This document shows, in pieces, positions 1 to 9,746 of a stretch of DNA of 64,000 nt; within the stretch, counting starts at the first letter, position 1; each line of letters begins with the position of its first letter. Position numbers and translations under genes: made by a program. Origin of the DNA: Membranipora membranacea (lineage: Eukaryota; Bryozoa; Gymnolaemata; Cheilostomatida; Membraniporidae); contig OU612071.1 in assembly GCA_914767715.1 (NCBI GenBank), positions 14,442,948 to 14,506,947 on the forward strand, in the 5' to 3' direction. The notes under the pieces were generated by a model, which was not told the origin of the DNA, ran no database searches, and worked only from the letters and a program-made list of their open reading frames with translations.

Positions 1-154
1 AAGGTAAAGGGGAGAGGGTGCAAATGCCAGGTGACATTGTACATTTCAATGTGTCTTTACTCTGATATATTAGTATTAGTACAGTATAGGATATTATGAC
101 CGGGCTTTTTTTAACGTTGATATGGAGAGAGTTATCCTCTCTACTTGGGTACAG

Positions 155-291
155 GCACTGAGTACTGCGGCCTTGTACCCTATGGTGCTATATCAGTCTC
201 AAATGCTCACTTTGTTGTTGAGTATCCAAACTATTCAAAATTCAGAAAGCCCACCCAACAGATTGGAACCTATCAAAACCTCGAAAGACAA
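155..291 (+). CDS. Possible 3' terminal exon of an upstream gene (Ig-like fold end)
   Basis: An open frame follows a plausible acceptor (pyrimidine-rich stretch then tacag at 150-154) and ends at TAA 289-291. The peptide contains TEYCGLVPYGAISVSNA followed by a hydrophobic FVVEY strand. This resembles the F and G strands of an immunoglobulin-type domain (a YxC motif, then alternating strand residues), followed by a short polar tail. The rest of the gene would lie to the left of the window, so this cannot be confirmed. The stop lies only 15 nt before the start codon of the lectin gene, which is unusually tight for two separate genes. It may instead be an alternative or relic exon. No family is assigned beyond the Ig-like impression. 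Confidence 0.3.
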
Positions 292-306
292 TAATGCTGA
301 AAGGTG

Positions 307-2145
307 ATGGATCTGGCTCAATTTTTGTTGACAGCCTTACTACTTACTCACTGCCAAGTAAAACTTGTTCGGGACACTTGAATATGATGGCTGCCAAATA
401 AAGCCTTTATCATACCGATTCGTTCAATCATTTATCTCGTGCCCCCCCCCCCCCTCAAAAGACATGACAAGGTACCTTGAATGATCGAAACAATTAAAAA
501 TATTGAACCGAACAAACATTCTTTATACTAGCAAAGCCTAAAAGTGTCTGTCAAAAACCAAATATCATTTTCATTTAAGGTTATCAGTGCCCATCGGACT
601 ATATTCTGAACCCGGTCTCTAAGACATGTCTTAGGTTGATAAAGGAACCACAAAGTTGGGATATATCTTCTCGTACTTGTGATGGCTCAGGAGAAACACT
701 TGCTGTCTTCAAGACATATGAAGATGTCGCATGGATGAATAACTTCTTGAGAGAGGGTGACACTCTAGAAGGTAAATAGCTATACACTATGTTTCCATGC
801 TCCGTATGAAAGCGCATTGACCCGATTAAAGCCCTTCATTCGCAGGATGGAAACAATCAAGCTATTCAATTTTGTACGCATTGGTCATGCTCATTCACGA
901 ACCGAATTTTTCGGATCCTTTTGTCATTGTGTTGTGTTTTTGATTACATAACAAGCCAAACCACACATGACAGCCAAATTCCAATAAATAGGATGCAAAT
1001 GATCATTCGCAGCATGGAAACTTAGTGAATGTGTTGGCTCTGATATGATTGACTGTTGGGTGGGAAAATAAGCCAATGCCAAGTCACTGAAAGTAGCTAT
1101 TGAGACATAGTTATTTTTATTCACCATTATGCCACCTTATGTGAAGTTTTAGAAAATATACCATCTGACCGGCATTGGCTCGCTCCCTCACACTAGCAAA
1201 TTAGAGCCAACACATTGACTAGAAGGTGACTATCATGAGATTGATTGTGTATCAAACAATCACGATTAATACTGCTGACAAATTCCAATAGCCAGATAGT
1301 CAGATGTGTCTTTGTGTCAGGTGTATAACATGCCAATAAAGTTTGATTGGTTTGCCTGAATATGGAGTTGACCCGAAGCGATGAAACCACAAAATTCAAA
1401 GCAAATGCCAGCCGGCCCTTAACAGCGTTTGGGATGACGATCGCGGATGGTGGGCTGTGAGAAAATGGAGCTAACCAGATGTATGAGAAGTGGTAGGGCA
1501 AATTGGGATAAGTATATGACATCATGCTGAACAAGAGAACAACCATTGGCAAAATCAAGTCCGATCCAAGATAGAACTAGACCACATACGTTGGCCAGGA
1601 GAAACCTAATGTGTAGTTGTCTATGTGTTAGCTCTGATCTGATTTGATCTTGGGTTATAAAAGGAGCCGATGCCAGTTTACTGAAAGTACCCATCGAGAT
1701 GAACTGAAGGTGAAACTAATATGTCCTCACATTCACTATACATCAATAGGTACTTTCACGAAAGTACCTTCTGACCTGGCAGTGGCTCTCTCGCTCCCAC
1801 CAGCTAATCAGAGCCAAACCTTGGCTAATTGTGTAGGTGAATATGCATGAATCAGTGAACCTGTTTGAATTTTCAGATTGGAAAATGGACGGGCTGTGGA
1901 TCGGACTGAAAGAAGATAATGGATGGAAATGGCAAGGGGGAATTGAAGCCCCCTTATTAGGTAACAGTCCATTGTGGAACCAACGCTACAGACAGCCCAG
2001 CAACAGCAATGGGCCATCTTGTGGGGCTGTGATAGGAACAAGAATAGACTATCAGGGTTTGTTTGGCTGGCCGTGCCACTATGAGTTGATGTCGATTTGT
2101 GAAAAGACATTTCCATCCTCCGTCACAAGGCCGCTGGCTGGCTAG
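307..2145 (+). CDS. Secreted C-type lectin-like domain protein (3 exons, complete)
   Basis: Coding exons are 307-357, 588-756 and 1877-2145; donors are gtaaaa and gtgaca, acceptors end ttatcag and ttttcag. Phases agree (0, then 1) and give 162 aa. Exon 1 is a signal peptide (MDLAQFLLTALLLTHCQ). The rest is a single C-type lectin-like domain. It opens with CPSDY, a KTCL cysteine and an RTC cysteine, then has the family core WIGL, a WKW aromatic step, a CG cysteine, a WPC cysteine and a final SICE. Six cysteines match the long-form CTLD. The usual EPN/QPD sugar-specificity triplet is replaced by QPS and no clear WND is seen. Calcium-dependent sugar binding is therefore doubtful; protein or lipid ligands are possible. 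Expected to be secreted, with no TM segment. Small secreted CTLDs often act in innate recognition, but that role is inference here. Confidence 0.88.
1027..1217. mobile_element. MITE, TTGGCTCTGAT inverted-repeat family (copy 1)
   Basis: Starts gtgttggctctgat and ends with its inverse (agagccaacacatt). The inner arms are gccaatgccaagtcactgaaagta on the left and catctgaccggcattggct on the right. About 190 bp with no coding capacity. The same element recurs in this window at 1628-1826, 3424-3624, 14453-14590, 15423-15630 and, in part, at 17370-17440, 20640-20750 and 28805-28885. Confidence 0.65.
1628..1826. mobile_element. MITE, TTGGCTCTGAT family (copy 2)
   Basis: Left arm contains gttagctctgat and gatgccagtttactgaaagt; right arm contains actttcacgaaagtacc, gacctggcagtggctc and atcagagcc. 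It lies in intron 2 of the lectin gene, ending about 50 bp before exon 3. Confidence 0.65.
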
Positions 2146-2262
2146 TCGCTGTTTGAATGACCTGTTTTTATTGCTTTCATGATGTGAGCAGAAACAATCA
2201 CCAGGAGCGTTAGTGGAAGGTTCTCAGTTTTGATTATGTTTTTGAGACTCAGTGACGGTTCA

Positions 2263-2268
2263 AATAAA
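2263..2268 (+). terminator. Poly(A) signal AATAAA for the C-type lectin gene
   Basis: AATAAA lies 118 nt after the lectin stop codon, a normal distance for an animal 3' UTR. The membrane-protein gene on the other strand ends at 2572 and its nearest minus-strand AATAAA is at 2167-2172, so the two 3' UTRs would overlap convergently. Confidence 0.45.
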
Positions 2269-2571
2269 CTTCAAACTTTAAAAATATCTCCAACATAATT
2301 TTGTGGACAGTACAGCGCTTACAATCCGAAGAGAATAAAACATTCCCACATAGGTTTTTGCACAGAGACTGTAAAGATACTCATCGGCTTTACAAAAACA
2401 AACTAAAATTCATTATGTAACAAACCCATGTATTATGTATTCAAATTAAAAGTTCTTTTGTTTCACAGGCTTAAGCTGGAGACTCATTTCAACTACAAAC
2501 TAGTTGTCACTGCTCTCATCTGCAGGATTAGGTTCAGTCCAATTTCAGGGGACAATAGAGTAATTTACTCT

Positions 2572-5500
2572 TCAAACGGGGGTTCCGGGGTGCAGTATTC
2601 TGTCGAGGAGTGTATTTGTTGCAGCTTCTGGCCACCTCCCAACATCTTTAGGGGGCGTTGGCTGTCCGTGATTGGTCTGGGGGGATTTGGGCCCGCCCTG
2701 GTCTTTGTGTTGGTGTGTTCCCTGTATACCTGGTAAAACTTATCCTGTTTCAGTGTTCTTTTATGAGTCAGTGCACTCAGTTCATTAGCAAATGAACTCA
2801 GACAGTTTTGAAAGTATATCGAAGTCTATTTTACAAAATCAGTTTAGAGGAAAGAAGGCAAAAGGTACGAATATTAACCTTATCATTTTATTGCAACCTG
2901 CATTCCTCATTCAAGGATTAACTATATTATTATAAATATACCTTGAATTGTGCAAAGGCTTAATTTGGCATCGGGATTGATGCATTTGACACCTTATTAA
3001 TTTTACGTTTTGGATGTAAAAGTTTATTTTAAAAGTTGTAAAGTATAAAGTTAAATTTTTGAGAACTGTGTAATGCTTTTATACATAGTCATGTAGTCAT
3101 TGTTTGTGTTAATCTTTTTAGATTTCGCAGTAGTAATCTCAGTAAAGCTCATCAATAAAGGTTATACATTAATTGACAATAGTCTGAGTTACGTCAGTAA
3201 AATCCCAAGTCACAAAATCCACTAAACTGAAAGCCTAACGATAAAGAGACTATTATGTCAAACCAACCATTCCTCCAACAAATGTTATTGAGATGCTAAG
3301 AGTTGTCTTTCCTTTTTCGGTTTGCGCACAAATTATTTTCATAATACCCAAAATGCTTCTTGATATAAAGATTGGAATATCACAATTCTCCAGGGAATTT
3401 AAAAATTACAGGAATTGAGTAGCCAAAGTGTTTGGTCTGATTCCATTGGCGATTGGGCTTAAAAAGAGTGAATGTCAGATCACTGAATGTATAATTATAA
3501 TGTGGAAGTGAGACAGCATTACGCTTACTATAAGCCATTAGGTACTGTCAGGAAAGTACAATCTGACCTGACATGGCTCTCTCCCTCCCAGCAGCCAATC
3601 AGAGCCAACTCATTGGCGAGGGAATGAAGCGTTCAGCTAACGTACTTTCTTCTACTCACCTTTGAGGTTGGACTTTCGGCTCCTCTGTATTTGGCAGTAG
3701 GCGCAAGAGAGAAACAATATAGCTATAACCAGTAAAAGTGCACCAATTATCAAGATCACTGTAGACAGCTGTGAATAAAGAGTAAAGAAAAAAATTGATA
3801 ATTGATAAATCAATAATTAATAATACACAAGCTGTGAAAAAACATTAATGATTACGCTTTACCTAATGGCTGGTTCACATTGTCCCAGATGACACTAGGA
3901 TGCCATCCCAGATGCTTATCAGTCAGCCACATTATAACATTCATCCCAGATAGCCATCCCAGATAGCCATCCCAGTAAATGTGAACCAGAAAATGACAAA
4001 ATCCCAGACTGTCTGGGTCCATCTGGGATAGCATCGGGAAAGCTCGTAAGCGTCTGGGATGGCTATCTGAGATGAATGTTATAATGTGACTGACTGATAA
4101 GCATCTGGGATGGCATCCTAGTGTCATCTGGGACAATGTGAACCACCCATAACAAGCAAATGCCCAAATTTCTAAGGAATGAGATACATTTGACCAACAA
4201 TCTCAAAGTAGTAATTCTACTAATTGCAAGGTTACGACTTGTCAGATTTCTAGTTGTTACTTGGTTTTCCGCTGCCAAAATGCTACTGATACCCAGCCTT
4301 TTTATTTCAGGCACATGTTTCATACCCTGGTGTTGGTGTTAATACTATCTGAGAAGTGGTCGTTGGGGGGAGTCGAGTGGCAGGCAAGTGTCTGGGGGTC
4401 TCAAACTATAATGAACAAGGATAATTGAAATAAATTTTGATTCAATTTTAAAATTGCCGAGTAGTAAATGTGTTTGCTCCAATCAACTGATAGGCTCCCT
4501 GCATCCCCCCCCCCCTTCCTAAAACAGAGGCTTATGACCTACCTGCAAGTCAATAAAGGCTCCAGCAGGTGGTTGAGTTGTTGGTTTCGGAGGTTTGACA
4601 TTTGAATGAATACAAACTAAAAATAGAAAAAAACTGTGTGTGATAGTCAAGTCAAACCTGCATTTCGTGTCACGGTGCAATTTTCATTTCCCTTTTCTCT
4701 TGGCTCGGATGAAGTTATATGGGGGTATTGACAACTCTTGTTTCACTATTGGCACTGAAGCTTGGCATGGCAACACCAAACCTAAAAATGAGGTTTTTAT
4801 CCTCGTAAATCTCTTGCTTGCTAAATGTGAATGAAATTGAGGAGTAAGCAGTAGTTACAGACATCAGTCATAAGAGACCTGATAAATGATATATATATGT
4901 TTATCGTTGAAATTTGGCTTAAAAATTTGCCAACCAACGCATGACAAAGTTGTAAATTTGAGCCATCATTGTCCTGCCAGGGTTTCTGAGTAACTTTGTG
5001 TTCCCATGTGACTCAAAATTCAATATTAAGGGCACAGGGTTTTATATTGAGGTCAATCTCTTGTTTGCAGAGTGTTTTAAACATAGATGTCAAAAAAGAT
5101 GTAGCTTTTTTAAAGTGGTAATTTTATATGTAACGCTCTTCGTCAAGGGTAAATAGCAGTGACAGTCGCTAAGGCTTTAATTTCAATTTAATAAGGAAAG
5201 AAACCAAACACTCAACCTGCCAAATCCCTATATTCAACAGATTGCAATATTATATATATATATATATACATTTTTATTGCATCAACTTATTATATTTATT
5301 GCAAAACTCATTGCACATCTTGTTGCATTTATTGCAAAACGTATTGCACTTATTGCGAAACTTATTGCAACTTTTTGCAATTATTGCATTATGATAAAAT
5401 AGCTCACCGTCTGTTCCGTGAATGGAGAATACTCTACCATGACCCCAGTAGTATGGTTGACCTATGCCCTGAAGCTGGTAGAAGCAGCCCAGGGATCTTT

Positions 5501-8290
5501 CGTGACCTTGATACCTGAGGCTAAAGGTGATACGCTGTTGTGAACCTGACCGGATACCATCTGTAGTTGACATTGTTATATTATACAGTTACTGAGTTAT
5601 TTCCTCCTTGTACTACTTTATTACTCAGGACCGTAGTTTAGGAAAAAGGGTAGGGGTGTGGCAAAAGTTCGGTAATTTAAGGTCCTCCTGAGTCCCCAGT
5701 CCCCAGAATCTAAAGGGTTTTAATGATATAAATAGCAAATCGTCCCGAATGAGTTTATTCTGAGATAGAATATTAAATTACAGCACTTTTAAGCCACTCT
5801 GTTCAGTATTCCAGGGGAGGCAGAGCGCCCCTGGCTCCCCTAGAACTACGGGCCTGTTAATCTATAGGCCTTTCTCATTACAATGCTGCCTGATTATTTT
5901 TTTATCGCCCATGACAAAGATAAACCACATAAAGACAGCTCAATATGAGATATGACGAAGTGGGCATTGAATATTTATGAAGGTAACAGCTTTGTAAGGA
6001 AGACCTATTTTGAAGTCCTATAAGCTGTTTTATTTTGGCAAACGTTTGTGACCACAAAGGCTCTGTTATAAGACTCTCATGTTGACACTGTTTAAAGCTT
6101 TGCTACTTAAAACTGAATACAAAATGATCGGTCTTTATCTTCAGCTTAAAGGGCCGTAGTTTAGAAAAAGTGGTAGGGGAGGCAAACATCAGAGGCGAGT
6201 CCAAAGCATCACCAGTAACCTCCTCCTTGAGAAATTTAAGCCATATCATAAGCAAATGGAAATCCCAGAGGAGCTGATTCTGTCGCGGATTATTCAATTA
6301 GAGTGTTTTTAGGTTGATAAGTTTAGCTTTCTAGGGGTGGCAGTGCCTCCCTGCCTCCCCTAGAACTACGGCCCTGGCATAGAATAACAAGTTTAAGCTC
6401 TCACCTAAAGATTTCTGGCATTCCACAGAGCTGTCTGTCACCAAACCTTCATCATTTACCGCAATCTCTCCTTGACTGATAATCTCAAAGACATCTTGTT
6501 GTAATGTGATGTTGTATCTTTTATAACAGTATACGGCCGTGGGTGCAATATCGATGTCTGTGTCAGTTGTGTTGAATGTATTGACAGATACCCCGATCAG
6601 GATCACCTACAACTGAACAAATTTATTATCATTATCTTTACCACTATTATTATTATTAGCAAGATGGGGGGAGGTTGTCTTTGTTGGTAGGGGGGGGGGA
6701 GGGAACCCACCTCAATGACCAAAAAAAGCTTGCCAAGACAAGCTAGGTAGGGTTTAATTGAAGTCCTCAAAGCAAAAGCAAAATAAGCTAATGCTAATTT
6801 AAACTTGATGGCTGAGGCATCTTTTAGCACATACAAAGATCTCACACTCGGCGAGTTTGAGAGTATGATAGAACGTCCGCTACAGAGCAACACGTCTGTT
6901 TGTGGTATCTAGTCAAATAAAATTGTGGTCCGTCTAATCATGCAATATGCAATAATGCAATATGATCTTTATGACACTTTGTCATTCATCCTATATAGGC
7001 CTAGCTACATGGGCCCACAACATGCATGGAATTGCCTTCCCGCGCTACGCGTTGTCATGGGAAAACTAGCTACACACACCCAATTACCATACCTTTCCAC
7101 GCATTTTGTGGGCCCCTGTAGCTTGGCCTCTATTAGATATTTCTATGTTGAATAGTTTAGATGGAGATAATGAAAGCTCCAATCTAATTCATGTTTAATA
7201 TATCTAATATACAATTTGTTAGATCAGACAGTGGCGCTACCAACCTTGCTGATGAGTTTGTCGTTGTTTGGTAACACCTCACAAGAGACAGTATATGTGT
7301 CGTTGATGTCATAACATCTAACTCCCTCAGGCTGAACACGGAACAGTTGAGCTGAAATGAGCAAAGAAAGCAAAGATTTAATAGCCATTCAACTTTTAGC
7401 TTGCAAGAGTCTTAAAATGTTAATAATGGAGCAGGAGTTGAACTTTTATGTCCACACTTGGAAATCGAAGACTGGACTTTCTAACAATATCATACTCTGT
7501 TGAAAGATTTCATTACTACAATCCATGTCAGAATCAGCTCCTCTGGGATTTCCATTTGCTTATCATGTTGCTTAAATTGCTCGGACAGGAGGTTACTGGT
7601 GATGCTTTGGACTCAACTCGGACTTTCGCCTCCCCTACCATTTTTTCTAAACTACGGCACTGAAGGGTGATCATGACTGCTGATGATACAGCTTTTGGTT
7701 GCCCCGTGGATGTTGACAGGGTAGAGTAGAAATATCTGTTCCATTTCAGGGGTTGTGTGCCGCCATCTTAAATGTGACTGATGCGTGAGAGTAGTAAAGT
7801 GTTTGTAGGAGTAAATGTTGGTTTTTTCTTACAAGCTTGAAACAGTCCTCTTCATTAGGTTAATATAGGTGTTACATTAGAAAGGTAAAATTGGTACTAG
7901 CTATAATTGAGTCCCCGAACAACTAGCCAAACTAAACTCTAGTTAATATCTACTCCTCTAGAGTATTAAATTAAAATTGGTTGATCAAAGTCAAGTTGTC
8001 AAATCACACACCACATCTTGAAGCATGGGAAAGAAATATTAGTTGCCTTGAGGGAAGGCAGCAATTTCTGCTCTTTATATGCAGGCAGGTCGTAGCACGC
8101 GTGGGGGCCAACCAAACCTCAGTAGTCGATAAACTGCATGACCATCAACATTTGCATGCTAAAGGAACTGCACTCTAACCAACTGAGCCACCCATTGAGT
8201 TTCTCTACTACAACCTCAGACATAAAACACTGCACACATACCCGTAGTTAGCTGAATCAGGCTGAATAGAGTTATAAATTTCTCAGTCAT
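2572..8290 (-). CDS. Type I single-pass membrane protein, family not recognised (7 coding exons, complete)
   Basis: Exons on the minus strand: 8290-8242, 7351-7245, 6606-6405, 5560-5408, 4616-4543, 3768-3660, 2729-2572 (stop TGA 2574-2572). All donors are GT (gtatgt, gttggt, gtgaga, gtgagc, gtaggt, gtgagt), all acceptors AG. Phases 1,0,1,1,0,1 match on both sides, giving 283 aa. Residues 1-17 form a signal peptide (MTEKFITLFSLIQLTTA). The ectodomain (about 170 residues) carries several cysteines (VRCYD, VSCEV, VYCYK, VECQK, LGCFY, VCIHS) and N-glycosylation sequons. A Pro/Thr-rich stalk (PPKPTTQPPA) leads to a strong TM segment (STVILIIGALLLVIAILFLS). The cytosolic tail is about 70 residues, Pro/Gln/His-rich and basic next to the membrane. 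It suggests an adhesion or receptor protein, but I recognise no family. Introns 3 and 5 host MITEs. Confidence 0.85.
3424..3624. mobile_element. MITE, TTGGCTCTGAT family (copy 3)
   Basis: Left end gccaaagtgtttggtctgatt, right end aatcagagccaactcattgg, with internal aggtactgtcaggaaagtac and tgacctgacatggctc matching the other copies. It lies in the last intron of the type I membrane-protein gene, ending about 36 bp from the preceding exon. Confidence 0.6.
3867..4149. mobile_element. 283-bp foldback MITE with TAA target-site duplication (PIF/Harbinger-like)
   Basis: About 90-bp near-perfect inverted arms: the left starts tggctggttcacattgtccc and the right ends with the complement of tgggtggttcacattg. 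The direct triplet taa flanks both ends (3864-3866 and 4150-4152), the TWA duplication typical of PIF/Harbinger. The interior has tandem gatagccatccca units. It sits in an intron of the type I membrane-protein gene. Confidence 0.75.
5627..5856. mobile_element. MITE with CCGTAGTTTAG / CTAGAACTACGG ends (copy 1)
   Basis: Begins ccgtagtttaggaaaaag and ends cccctagaactacgggcc. The ends are inverse to one another. Relatives lie at 6151-6375, 7505-7665 (inverted, partial), 48797-48995 (degenerate) and 61255-61908 (longer). Confidence 0.6.
6151..6375. mobile_element. MITE with GGGCCGTAGTTTAG ends (copy 2)
   Basis: Left end gggccgtagtttagaaaaag, right end ctcccctagaactacggccc, about 225 bp. It ends about 30 bp from the donor of exon 3 of the type I membrane-protein gene (exon end 6405), inside the intron. 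Confidence 0.7.
7505..7665. mobile_element. Partial inverted copy of the CCGTAGTTTAG MITE
   Basis: Contains tcagctcctctgggatttcc and ggaggttactggtgatgctt and ends ttttctaaactacgg, the reverse complement of the left part of the copy at 6151-6375. It is in intron 1 of the type I membrane-protein gene. Confidence 0.6.
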
Positions 8291-9470
8291 CATCTAGTCA
8301 ACATCTGACAACCAATGTTGTTGTCCAAATTGTCACATTGGTTTTTTAAGCATGGCATCACATGACAATTTGTCAATGAGTTACTCTAAATGACAATCAT
8401 TAGAACGAAAAGCTGGCCTCTATGAAAATCATAACGATCAGCCTACTAGCTGAGTAAATATATCCTAATGTAGTTGGGAGCTGGTAATAGCAATTCATAA
8501 ACAACCACACTTTCCCAACAAAGTCGTTGATAATGAAATGCTACTACCGGCTATTCCGACACAGTTTAATCCTAATGTGTAGTTGAGATAGGCAAGGGTG
8601 CCTTAATTTTAGCAGCGCCAATTTTAGCTAGCTAGGTGAACATTTAAATATAAAGTGGTAGGATGAGTTAATTTTATCTAGCCAAACTGTTTCAAGCCTG
8701 ATCAAAAAGGCAAATGCCTCTGCCAGCTTGATACGTATTTCTCCTTCAGTTTCAGAGCTCATACGTATTTCTACTCTGCAGTCTGCACAATTATCAAGTG
8801 TGTGATCAACTCATTTTGCCCTGTTTACCGAGTCAATGTGTTTGCTCTGTGTACCCGCATCTGATAAAACATTTTGCCATTGGTCGGGGCACCAATTTCT
8901 CTGTCATCATTTTGGATACAATGAGGACAATTATGAGATTATGTCTTGAATAAATTCACCTAATCTTCGTTCCTCAAAAGATAATTCTGGAAATCCAATA
9001 TGTGGAGGTTAATTAGGCTACAATGGAACGAGGCTTGCTCATTATCCCATAAGCTTGAATCAAGATAGTGCCATCACCATTGCGCTGCTGCAGTGATATG
9101 TCAGAATACAATAATGCGGGCAGAATGCAACTCCATAGGTTTTGATGAATACTGGGTGGAAAGGAAGAAGATCAAGTTTGATCCTTATTGCCTGCATTCG
9201 AGGTCGCTACCGGGCTAGTGGTGAGCGGGGGGGGGGGGGGGGGCTGATCACGAGGGGGGACAACTCGAGACACAGAGAAATAGGTACATACTTGATCTAG
9301 CAAAGAGTAATGATCTTGTGAGAAAGGTTACTATAGAGCTAGAAATATTGGTGATTAGAAAATATTGTGGCAGCAATAAATAACACTGGGGTCCTCATGA
9401 TTGAGCTTAGAAAACTGGGGAAAAGGATTGAAATTAAGCTTTAGTTTTAAACGCAATCATGATACATCCG
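8291..9470. other. Intergenic stretch, no gene seen
   Basis: Between the start of the type I membrane-protein gene and the LINE. It should hold that gene's promoter, but I see no convincing TATA box. A run of about 17 G lies near 9228-9243. No exon with supporting splice signals was found. Confidence 0.5.
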
Positions 9471-9480
9471 TTATTGTATT
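9471..9480. repeat. LINE target-site duplication, 3' side
   Basis: ttattgtatt immediately precedes the poly(T) end of the LINE and is identical to 13943-13952. The last two T could also belong to the tail, so the duplication is 8-10 bp. Confidence 0.8.
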
Positions 9481-9746
9481 TTTTTTTTTTTTTTTTTTTA
9501 CACTTTTATTGGCAGTCTATTTCATTCCAGTAGTGGAATGTTTTCCGAATAGTGCCGAAAAAAAAAAGGAAAAGGAAAAGAGAAAAAAAAAAGGAAAGTT
9601 TGAGACTGAAGATGAGTTAAAATGTTTCAGTAGTGAGGTGGAAATAGATAGGATGACTTTGAGAAGGGAGAAAATAAAAATGTTAAGATAATTTCATTAT
9701 AGTATTGTGCAGAGGCAAAACTTGTTGCAGAGATAAAAAGATAATG

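Noticed and set aside
1808-2116. Minus-strand 102-codon frame
   Set aside because: Antisense shadow of lectin exon 3, which has clear CTLD motifs on the plus strand.
2428-2736. Plus-strand 102-codon frame with a hydrophobic end
   Set aside because: Antisense of the last exon of the type I membrane-protein gene, whose phase and acceptor are well supported.
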